From NCBI RefSeq assembly GCF_000003815.2, contig NC_049997.1, positions 3,719,262-3,783,261 on the forward strand: a stretch of 64,000 nucleotides of DNA. The letters run 5' to 3'. Below are positions 1 to 12,200 of this stretch, in pieces (the stretch's first letter is position 1; the number at the start of each line of letters is the position of its first letter). The position numbers and the translations under genes were made by a program. The notes beneath the pieces were generated by a model that saw only the letters and a list, made by a program, of their open reading frames with translations, had not been told where the DNA came from and did no database searches. This DNA comes from Branchiostoma floridae (lineage: Eukaryota > Chordata > Leptocardii > Amphioxiformes > Branchiostomatidae).

Positions 1-105
1 AAGTGCCTTTCCCAAGGGCACAACGTCGGGGGCACGGTGGGAATCGAACTCAGGACCCATAGATTCCGAGCCGAAAGCTCTACCAGTTACGCCACGCCCG
101 ACGCC
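1..105 (-). mobile_element. tRNA-derived SINE
   Basis: On the minus strand this reads as a tRNA-like head. It has an A-box-like TGGCGTAACTGGTAGAGC, a B-box GAGTTCGATTCC and complementary ends (GTCGGG...CCCGAC), followed by a tail with GCCCTTGGGAAAGGCACTT. The tail and lack of a good anticodon arm argue for a SINE rather than a tRNA gene. It continues past the left edge. Confidence 0.7.
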
Positions 106-210
106 ACAAACATGATTGTATATTACTGTGACAGTCATGCATGCAACATGATTTTTTTTCAGAGCTGCAATTATCTTATGACTGTCAATAAGATTCTTCT
201 TTTGCCTTAC

Positions 211-3200
211 CTCCTCCAGTGCATGCATGACCTGATCAGGAAAGTGGTCGGCCATCATGGCGGGAGAGACCAGAATCTCGGAGAAGTCCTCGTTTTTCAC
301 CCAGAGTGCCTGATATCTGGGCTTCATCTTTCCGCACCTGGCCGCAAGGGAAGGGAAAACATTACTGATTTAACTCTCGGTTAAAGAAATGTGAACTGTT
401 TTTGTCTCAGTCACTACTCATTGCTCTTAATCATAACACTCCATAATAGGTGCGTTCTGAAAGCAATCATTGAGTCAATCAATCGCCATTCGGTTTACGG
501 AATTAAAAGAAAATCTTTGTGTGGCTTCATTGCACCATAAGGCCACACCAATTTAATTTCTTGGTTCACGGATTCGCTCGCTCCTTTTTTTTGGAAAAAA
601 AAATAAAAATAAAAATTACCACTCAGCAAATTTTCACCATTAATGAAACCATTCACCAGCTTTCTGGTGTAGCAAATTGGCCTTTATATTATAAGCTCCT
701 TAAAGTGTGGGTACAAATGCTGTTACTGTACAATAATAGTGTTTTTGTACTTTTTTCAAGCTGAAAACTTTTTTTCTTTATGTTTTGGATTAGCCGTTAC
801 CTTTACCCCAACCATTTTACAATTTTTATTTTCATTTTTATTTCGCCCTCTCGCTCCATATTTTTTATGAAAAAATCCGTGAACCAAGAAATTAAATTGG
901 TGTGGCCTAATTGTGACAAGGAAAACCTAACTCTATTGTTCTACTATCTCAGCCTCTGTCATAGAAAATAATGTCTTCTGCTGGTGACTGTTTCAGTCAT
1001 TTTAAAGTATTCATTGTTTTTTAACGACCATAAGAGCTGTCACATCTATTTTGACAGACTTTCCATCTTGAACCAAAGACTTCTTTTTTGCTTGCTAGCT
1101 TTATAAGTCGAATCAACAATTCACACAGCAAACTTCACAGTTATCTCCAATAGTGTGCAGGAATGTACCATTTCTTCCTGGGGTAGGTGCAGATGTACAT
1201 TGCTCCTTTACATCTCGCCCCCCCCCCTCTACTACAACTGCTATGGTACATTCCATACATAAAACAATAGGGTCCTGGAATGTACCACTTCTCCCTGGGG
1301 TGGTTCCTGACCACGTGGATCATCCTCCCAGGCGGGTACAGCTGCAGGTGTTGGGGGATGTTGATGGAGATGGTACTGGCCGACCTACTGCTGAGGTCAC
1401 GGGTCGACTGGGTCAACGAACTCTGGTCGATGTCGGGCATGAGGTACGGGTCACGCAAGCAGCAACATGGCAGACTGTAGGCTATGATCCTCCACTGGTA
1501 AAAAAGAAAAAAAGATTAATTTGGATTTTCTTGGGAGAGCTGCATGTATCTGTGTCTATCTAATAGTATATAGTCAGCAAAACTGCCCTTCTGTGTACCA
1601 CACTAACACTTGCATCTGTATTTACAATCAATTATGAATAACTTTGCATATATAGCTGTAAGCCGTGCTTAAAGCAGTACTTTTTTTTTTTTTTTAAATA
1701 ATTTTTATTGATTTTCAAAGAACATAAAACACATACAAACACATTTATGGCACTTAAATCATAAACAGAATGACACGTGAAAAACTATAGAACTGCATGA
1801 TGATGATTGAAATAAAGTGAAGGTGATGACAAATAAAGTTGTAGAAGTTGTACCCCAATTACCATTGCAACAATACATAATGTATAAGACATATCACATT
1901 AAACATAACCAAGTAATTTTCCCCATTTACCGATATGCTTTTTAACTTTGTCAAGTCTTCTCGCTATAATACCTTCTAATTTAAAATAAAATGAAATATA
2001 CGACGTAAATGAATTCAAACTAATATGTCTGTTTCGGTGTTTGAAAATAAAGTATTTACCTAGCAAAATAACTAAATTGGACAGTACTTAAGTGGGGGTG
2101 GGTAGGGATGAGTTTTTCTCTCGGATATTAAAGCAGATACATTAAACACCTGAAGTCTCAAACTCAAGTCTGAGTTGAGAACTCAGCCTTTATGATCATT
2201 CGACTTTTAGAATATTTCTTGATTCACAAAAAGTGTGAAAAGAAAAAGACAAGGCATATTGTACAATGTCATGTATGTTAGCTACCAGTTTCTCATCATC
2301 AGAATACTCTCCTTTCACTGTTTCAGGACATACCTTAGGATCAGTGCTTCTTTTCAGCATCTTGAGAAGTTCAAACCGGAAATGTTCCATCTGAGGAAGT
2401 CCCATCCTGGAGGGAATGTACATAGACCATTGGATTTCCTTTACAATCAAAAACTAAGTCAATACACTGCGCATACTGATTATGACATCTTATATACTTC
2501 CAAATATTTTGCTCAAGTTTATACAAAAAGTACATTGCATTCCAACAGGTGGTTTGCAAGAAGAGCTATGATTTGCCAAAAAGCAGATACACAAGCAACT
2601 GGATATGATTTTGGTCAGACATTTCAGATAATATCTGCTATCTTTCATCAGAGACACTGAAGATCTTGTTGGAGATCTATGAATAGTTGTTTGCTGGTTT
2701 CTTACCTTGGTACCACATCTTTCCCCACCACAGTTGATGTGATATAACTTCTGCTGGCATCAACTGCTGTTTTACTGCAAAGAAAGGGAAAAAAGAGGGG
2801 AGGTAAATCAAAGTATTCAAAGCTCACACGTTCAGATTATCACCTGTACCAGTTGTTTTGATATAGTTTGTTTCAATTGCCATATGATAATTCTTGATTG
2901 CTACAATATCATAAAAAGTGTGTTTCCCAAACCCATAAAATGTGTTCTGGATTCCTTCAAACCTATTGTGAAAGGCTATTTTGAAAATCACTCTTTGTTG
3001 AAAAGTCTCACAATGTAGTCAGAAAAAAACTCTCAAGGATTCCGAGAAAATACATTGACTGTATTTCATATATTTCATATACTTCAGTAAAAGAAATACT
3101 AAAAATTGCAATTTTTAGCTGTTTCTACAGTCTGCTACAGCTCTTACCTTTCCATTATCTTCTCAGTTATAGTCTAGTGCTAAAATATAGTCTATAGTTA

Positions 3201-6200
3201 CCTGAGCAGACCACCAGGAGGTCAGGTTGGGATATTGCTTCTTGAGCATGATGGCGAGTATCGCCGCTTTTCTGTTTCTGTTTACAGTCTGCCACAGCCC
3301 TTACCTTTCCATTATCTTCTAAGTTAAAGTCTAGTGTATTCTAAGTTCTAGTCTTTTTGGTCTGCATCGGGTGTCCTGACAATGATTTACGCTAAATTCG
3401 GGATGGCTGACTACACTTTACATTAAATTCACGAAGGTTTAATGCTTTACGCTGCATTCCCACTACGAATTACTTAAAATAAAATAGCTTCCCTACGAAT
3501 TACGGGAAATTAAAAATGCCTGCCTACACCTTACAGAAAAGAGCATGCAGTACCTGAGCAGACCACCAGGAGGTGAGAATGGGAAGCAGCGCAGGTTGGG
3601 ATATTGCTTCTTGAGCAGAATGGCGAGGATCGCTGCGGTACCGGCGCCGAGCGAGTGGCCAGAGATGATCAGTCCGTACGGCTCCTCGTCCATCTGCTTG
3701 GAGAAGGCCAGGTCCAGCAGCAAGAGTTCTTCTAGTTTGTTCTTCACATACACGGCTGACTCTAACATTCCCTGCAGGGAGGAAGAAAATGGATGTTGGT
3801 TTGAAGGTATGAGGAACCTAATCAAAAGTATATAGACCAATGGTTAGCAGCCCCTATAACCTCTGACTTGAACTATATGTAGAAGCCATGACATTATGTT
3901 CAATTCTGGCTGTGCTTCCAACTTGTTCTTTTATCATAAACATCTGATTGTAACAAATTACCCTGCATGGAGGAGTAATGGTTATTACCTTATTGAGTTA
4001 GGTAACATGCATAGTTCAGTGGTTTTTGGTCCTGCCTCTGACTAGAAGCCATAGGTTTGATTCCGACTGTGTCACTCACCAGGCATGCACGCTAACGGAC
4101 AGTGTTGCAGTCCATACAATGGGATGTTCATTGTGCAGAAAAGAGCTAGGGTAATTTCCCAAGTACAATGTACCTGACAGGTACATAGTGTCTGTCTTCT
4201 CTGTCACGACCAGTAGAGGAGCTTTCCAGTGAGCTAAACTAGATCGAGATCAATTCACTTTTTTTTGCAGAATGACAGTTGAACCATAAATGAAACCCGT
4301 TATCACAAAATACCTTAACCCAATGTCTTAGATGTTAGTCCTTACCCTGTGTGCATACCAGTCGTGTGGAAAGTCTTCACTGTAGGCCCTGAAGGACTCG
4401 GCATCAGCTGTCAGGTCAGTCAGACAGTCCTGTGGGACATGGCAAAGAAAACATGCAACACTCTTACTACACACAGCCTCGTAAGTAATTGTTATGGCTA
4501 GTAAAGTTACAGTGACTGTCAATAAATAAGATGCTACATGTACATTCTTGGTATATACAGCTTGATAAGTATACTTGTCTGACATTGCACTCATAGATGG
4601 ACCTAAAGCAATTTTTTTTTGAATTATAGTCTAACTTTAAAAAAAAAAAACTTCTGGTAATGATTGTGAATTATACATTCATGTAATTAGCTCAAAGTAA
4701 CAAATTTACTTTTCTTGATACACAGTTTCTAAGTACATGTACTACTAGGTATTATTTACTTCATTTAATCTCTTAAAATCTATAAAAGAAGTTGTTATGT
4801 TGGAGTGGCCTTACCTGAAGAGAGAGTGTGCCCCTGATAGTCACCACTACAGCTTTCCTGTCGTGGTCGATGGACACGAAGAAACACGTCTCATTCACCT
4901 GCAAGGAAGAAACAGTATACGGTCTTATAATTCCATAAATTAAGCAAGAAAGATTACTGACAGGTATCATGCCCATCAATCCCTGGTCATATTCAAGTGA
5001 TCATATCCATCATCATGTTGTTTTCTATTTTGATTTCAGTATTCATTGAAATCAAGCCTACAAACTATTGTATACCACCATACTACAACATGGCAGTAAG
5101 CATTCATTATTAATCATTACAAACTTAAGGCAAACTTAAGGCAACGTAAATGTAGTCCCATGGCCTTTTTTTGCAGCTGTAGGAGCAGTTGGTTGTTACC
5201 AACAATACCCAGGACACAGTATTGGAAGTCAGAGCCAAACCATCTTCTTCCACAGTGCCTTTTATCTCCCAAACCAAAGTCAGGTACCTGTTTAACTCTA
5301 TAGTACAGTACAGTGATGAGTACAGTGAGGAATTGTGAAAAGTGCCTATCCTAAGGCTAAGGACACAAGTTCTCACCAGGAATGCCAGAATTTGAGCCCA
5401 TAACCTCTCGTGTCCACCAGGGTACAACTTGCCATTCAATGCTACCTTAAGTTTCAGAATACAAAAGAGCAAGGTGTGATTTGAGACTTACAGCAGAGTG
5501 GAAGTTGGCGTAGGTGACTTCCGTGTTGTTGAGACCGTAGTTGTACAGAGTCCGCTTCAGGCCGGCCAGGTTACACTGGCAGCAGTTGTCATGTTCCAGT
5601 GTGCATTCATCGTCATGGTTACGGCAGCACTGGCAACAGCAACAGCTGACAAACACAAGAAACAATTATCATAATAAAAACATAATGTTGCAAGTGAGTC
5701 ATTACACTTGCCATGTATGTCTGTCTTTATCTTAAAACAAAGAATCTGAACCCTGCATTAATATTGCTTAATTTCTTAATTTTTAAGAGAAAAGTGCTGA
5801 TAGCTTTTTCATTACCCTAAAGGAAACATTTTACTCTTGATAGTGAACTGATTCTTGCTTACATGCATACTCAGTATGGTTTCATTGAAAGAAAAGTTAT
5901 CTAAAACTTGCAGTACTGCGTCACATATGTGTGTCTGCATGTTTGTGTGAGTGAGCGTGTGTGTGTGTGTATGTGTATGTGTATGCATGTGACAACACAA
6001 TCACAATGTGATATACCTGAACACATTGGTGTACATGTACATGTCCTACCTGCAGAATTTGAGAAGTTGACATGCTCCTGCAGTTGGATGGGTGTAGATG
6101 TACAGGGGCCATCCATACATGTGCGTGTGTGTGTGTGTGTGTATGTGTGCATACGTGCGTGCACGTGCGCATGTGAGATGTCTCACCTGCAGAATTTGAG

Positions 6201-9200
6201 TAGTTGACATGCTCCTGCACCTGGATGGGTGTAGATGTACAGAGGCCATCCATACGCAGCCAGGGCATACCTCATGTAGTAAACAACTTCCTTAAATTGT
6301 TCCAGTATCTCCTGTAAAAAAGAAAAAAAAACCTTCAAGTCTCTTCCTATTTCTTAATTTATCTTGAATTTATCAAGTTTATACAGAGATTGAGTTAAAC
6401 AATGATTGAAAAGAGATATATCTCTTCAACTAAATAAGATACAGACTGAGATAAATTCCGAATGTTTCGAGTGACATCCATCACTTGTCTTCTTTGTCAA
6501 CAGACACTGAAGAAAAGTAATGGATGTCACTTTGAACATTCGGAAGTTATCTCTGCTTTCATGCCGCTGTAGAGATTTTTTGTCTTGAAACAACTTCAAC
6601 TTGATCTGTAATTCATTTACTGTGCAATTCATTGAATTCAATGTTTTAAATGGAAGAACAATTGTAATAGTAACAAATAACTGTTGAATTTAAAGAAAAA
6701 CTGACCGGGCGACTGAGCTGTACAAACTTGGTGCGGGGGTTGATGGGTACTCCTGACAGGAACTGGTAAGTGTCGTTACTGTGCTGTAAGGGGATAAACA
6801 TCAACAGCAAAACATTAATGTTACAACAAAACATAGCTCATTCTTACATGTATCTCAAATTCAATGAAGGAATGATAGAAAATATCCATGTTGCAACTAC
6901 ATTTGTTTACGTTTGTTTATCAAATTCTAATCAATGAACTCAATGTTTAGTACTAGATACATTGATGAACAATATCAACACATCATGATAGTGCAGAAGG
7001 ACCAGTGGACAGGCTAATGCTGACTCAGCGAAAAGACCTCAAAATGGTAAAACGCTTTTTTTCTGATGCAATAGAGACGAGTTGCAAAATAGTGTGCCAG
7101 CTTATGCCGCCTGGTGTCAAAGGTATCCACCCATAAGTTGGCAAAGATTAATGCAAAGTAGAAGACCTTTCCAAAACAGCACAACCCCCACCTGTCCAAC
7201 GATCATTTGGTCGCTGATATTTCTGCTGCTGCTGCCAAAGTTGGCAAAGAGTAACATAAAGTTCATTATGATTTTTCCAAACAAAACAGCCCCAATCCCT
7301 AAATACCTTTTTTCCCAAAAAAAGGAAGGATATGCACGTACAAAAGTATTAAAAGTAACGTTCAAGGCAATTTTCAGAACACAACAACCCCACCTGTCCA
7401 ACGATCATTTGTCGCTGATGTTTCTGCTGCTGTCGGAGAAGAACCAGCCCAGCGACCACGTCGGACGGCACCAGGTCAACATCGATAAAAAACTCGGACA
7501 GCAGGTGGGCTATCTCCTGGAAGGCATGCTGCAGATAGGGGATAAGAAAGATACAATCATGTATTTATACTTCTTTCACTAAGTCTTAGTCCAAGTACCA
7601 AAGTCATAATTTAAGTGATGATTAATTAAAATTTGCAAGAAGAAAACATGAATGCAAGACTCAAAGTAATGTGCCCCCACCACATTACATGTGGCCTACC
7701 CTGGAAACCAGACTTTTAGCCAGGGCTGGCAGAGAATACAGTCATGTATGTTTGGCTGCCAAGGCATGTCTTCCCAAGTACCATAGATGAGCACACCAGG
7801 GATTTGTCATGCAGGGAGAGTTTACCCGCCAAGCTAGAGTGTGTGACGGACTGGGAATTCTTTTCTGTCCGATTGCAAGCAAATTTCCGTCCCAGACCTG
7901 AGGGACAGGTCCTGGGGCCAGCCCTGATCTATTATGATCATGATAAGTGCCTTTAGCATCCAGCTCCCCACCTGTTGATTGTCCTGCACCCCCGCGCAGC
8001 AGCACAGCAGTTTGCACCTGTGTTCCCAGCTGGCTTCATAAGCCTCCATGGTGAGCCTGGGGGGAGGGGGGGCAGGGACATGTATGGAGCTTGAAACTTA
8101 TAATGCTTTCTAAGTTCAATATTTGACAAGATTCTATAATGCTAAAAAGGCCACTTTTTTAAAAACCCAAACTAATTCAACAATGCACATAATTTGCTGA
8201 ATTAAGGTATAATGTAAAATGTACATCAAGATGGAAAAGATCTCTATATATTATACATATATCAAACAAGCACAACTTGGCATTAAGTTGACAAAGTAAG
8301 CTGAAGTTTAAGAATAAATAATTAACAATAACTATACAAAAAATCTTCATGCAGACACAAGAGGATCTTGTCATAAAAAAAATAGGCCACGTTGATTTGA
8401 TTATATGGATGAGAACTGGCAATACTCAAAACAATGGTAATTGGTCAATTTTGCTACAAAGGAATCTGTTTGGTGGATTATTGGACTCCCACTGCATTTT
8501 AAAATCCCATCTCCATGTAATAAAGGCTAACTGTCTCTGTACCTTTGACTGAAGAAACTTGGTGCAATTGACTACACTCTACTTGACTTTGCTCTTGTTG
8601 AATTCTTGGCCCCCCGGTTAGACCCCAAATGGCTGCCGACATAGTTTTTCCATTTTGTAATTGGCGAAACCTGTTCCTCTGTTTTTTTTCAGGTCTGTTT
8701 TTTTCGGATTGGTCCAAGACGAAAAAAAATGTATTGCACTCGTATGATGTACTGGTCCCTACACCTAACTGTTGGTATACCATACTATGTGTGTTTAGTC
8801 CTATGTTCAACCTTCCTGGCCACTTTGATTTCATACTGAAGGCAACTTTTTTTTTTGGCCAAACTTTTTTTTTATTCGCTCGCTCGCATCAGTTTTGGAG
8901 TTCCCGGAGGATGTCATCCATATAATCAAATCAACATGGCCTTACATGTAGAAGATGTGACTGGACCTTTTTTTATTCTCAACATAACACACAAAGGAGA
9001 AAGTTGAAGACAAATAAGATCCTCTTTAATCATTTATAAGACTTAGTCCTTGAAGATAAAAGATAGGACCAAACTAGCAAACCATGATAAAACACCTTGC
9101 AATCATATACTAGTAAGAGGAAGGAAAAACTGTTAAACAATGTGTTTAGTTGTAGTAATGCCATGATAGCAGTCTGTAGTTAGCAGCAGACCAAAGCGGT

Positions 9201-12200
9201 TATGCAAAGTATAAGTAGCAAGAAAATGGATGCTGTTACTATGGCAACAAATGCAACATCAAAAAGTTATGACAGAGATTATAGTAGATTATAGTGTTTT
9301 GAAAAGCCCCTTAGTCATGAAACGATAATTGTAATTCCTAATAGTATGTAAAATAGTAGACCTTGTTGAATAAGATACAGCAATAATTGATTACCATGAA
9401 AGCATCAAGCATCTGAGGAGGGACAAGGCTTTGGAGTTTGCTTTTAAGGCTCACACTTAAGAAAAGGAATAAATCTCCTTTAAAATAGATGTGCTAACGA
9501 TGTATACAGAACATAGCATTACTGTACATAATCTTGAGCAGTCTTTCATGGTGTTCTATGTAGATGACTTTCACAGTTACTGTGACAATGACTTTCATAG
9601 TCACTGAAAAACAATAGTTTTTCAAATGGGAAATTTGCTGCAGCAAAAATGACTTTGAGGGATTTTTGAAAGCTATTGGAAAAGGCTTGAGAGCTAGTCT
9701 GACAAATTCAAAGCCTCTTGAAGTACTATTGAAAGAAAGAGTTTTAAACGAATATTTGCTTTAGTTGCAAAGCAAGACTGCTACTGGCAGCTGCTTGAAG
9801 AAGATTTAAGCTCATGTGAAAGAAATTTTTAATTTCAAAAGAGTAGTTGTAAAGAAATACAGTCTAATATGAAATTTGTCCTTCAGATTAAAGCCAAGAA
9901 AAAGTCAGAGTTGAGTAATGGCTATGTTTCAAAGTCAACGTTCAGAATCTAGAAGAATAATTCAGAATACACCATGCACATGCACCACCACAACACCGAC
10001 GTGAGCACGTATCGTGCCTTCACCTTTGCGTGACTTTCGTCCTCCAGACATGTGTGTCGGTACGTTTGATCTCTCGCTTGCAGCGTTTCAATTTCACCCA
10101 ATTTCTGCCCGCGGTGTCGAAAACGCACCACGCGGTGATAAGTACCGAGAAGAAGATGACCCAATCACAGATTATGATGCCTATATAAGGGTTGATATAC
10201 GGGAAAGATGGTGAGTTATATGTTTACTTGTGTTACATGACTGTGTAAAGTTGGGAGTGATGGAGGAATAGCCGTTGTCTTGAAGTGATGAAACACCTGT
10301 AATGTGACTGATTAGTAATCTTGGTAGATTAAAATAGAATTATACTTTCTACAGGTTTTCGTGGTAATATTGGGTTTTGCATCTTAAGGCCACACCAATT
10401 CAATTTGTTGGTTCTCAGATTAAAAAATAAGATATGCTTTACTGAAACATAAAACATAATGAAAACGAAGCTTGAGGAATAAGTTTATGCCTTGGTGCAC
10501 TCGCTTTCATGGGCTACTGGGTACATTTTCAGCACAACTTATCCAAGAACTTCAAAGAATCTGTATTGGTGTGGCCTTAACATGTGTTCCACTTGAATTT
10601 CTGCTTCCTTGCCTGCTGTATTTGGCTTTGTAAAGTTAGAGAAAAAAAATTCAGCAAATGTATTAAGGGGCAGCAGCTTGTGGTGTACATGTTACAAAGT
10701 GTTGTTAAAGGTGATGACAATACACACAATCCAGTGGCAGCAAACTGCAGCAACATTTGTGTAACAGTCTGCAACAGCAAACACGGCGGTGGCTGATGAT
10801 GTTAGTTTAAATCGCAACAGTGGTGTAGACAAAATGCCTGGCGCATTGGCACCCCTTTTCATCCACAATGGAACGATCCACCCAATGGGTGGATTGTACC
10901 ATTCCTGCTCGGTGAGGGGAGACCTGACCCACCTCTCTTGTGGTTCTCTGCAGGTGGCTATGGTGAAGAGTGCTGCCAAGCCCTGTAGGACCAGCTTGGA
11001 CCAGTAAAAAACACCTCCCCCTAAGATGTTTGAGGGTGTTCAGAAGGCGAAAGAAGTTTGAAGAATGCAAAGACATTGTATTTCTTTGATAAGAACATAC
11101 AAGTACATGTATATCAGCTTGAATGTGGAATAACGTGTACAAGGTTCAGATCTATAACATTGTAAAACATGACAAATCATACACGATGTTGTCCTTTTCG
11201 ATCTCAAAAAAACATCTTCCCCTAGAATGTTTGGAGGTGTTCATCAGAGGATGAAGGAAGGTTGAAGAATGCAAAGATATCGTATCTTCATTTTTTTCTG
11301 AAACGATCATACACACAGTCCTATATCAGCTTGATGTGGAATAACATGTGCAAGGTTCAACTATCACAAGGTATAACATCATGACAAAGTCACATACGAT
11401 GTTGCTCTTTTCCAAATTAAGAGTTCTAGTCACTATTACCCAAATGAAGTCCATGTTTGAAAACACAAAGAGTTCTACATTTCAATAATAACTGCATGAC
11501 TGTACAATATACATGACACAAGGAGTGGACAGCACGGGACAGAATGGTTTTCTAAAATGTGTAATAGAACAATAGAACTAAGACAGTCACTGTAATGTTG
11601 AAATGAATGATAATTTCATCAGCCATACACTGTATTTCTGATTCATAGCATTACAATTGCGAATGGTATAATTACAATTGCGTATACTAATTGTATAGAT
11701 AAGCTGGTATGAGAAAAATCACTTTCCTTACACTTTAAAATCATGAAAATCTGTGATTGATAAAATAAGTCTTACCCAGTACAGATTTCTTGACCATGTT
11801 GCTAGGGCAGTCGTTGTAGTGCTGTATGATCCACACCACTCCCACCACCGACCACACAAACTCAACCAGCAGGATAACTGAAGAATAAAATACAAATAAA
11901 GAAGGTTTCCTTCTCCTGTATAATGCTAGCTCACCTTTATCTGCAAGGTAACCTATATTCTGTTGTTTTTAAAAACATGATTTAGGGATGTTAAGTTGAT
12001 GGATGGTAGTTTCAAACAGCAATTTTTCAAAAATATTGCAATTTAAACCACCAACCATTGACTTGATAATCCTAAACACCCTGTTCTAAACACAACAGAT
12101 ATACCGGTAGGTTACTCCATGGATAAAGGTGAACTAGCATTATATATTAAGGGAAATTTTACATTTTTTGGTTCTTAAGATAAACATCATTTCCTTACAT

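Noticed and set aside
1-105. Functional tRNA gene
   Set aside because: A- and B-box and terminal pairing exist, but the anticodon arm is poor and a SINE-type tail follows.
5901-6268. His/Thr-rich open frames
   Set aside because: They are translations of GT microsatellites and of the exon-8 copy.
8499-8834. Homologous open frames at 8499-8834 and 34357-34713 as a conserved gene family
   Set aside because: Both lie wholly inside Harbinger-like MITEs with matching terminal repeats. Their similarity is transposon homology.
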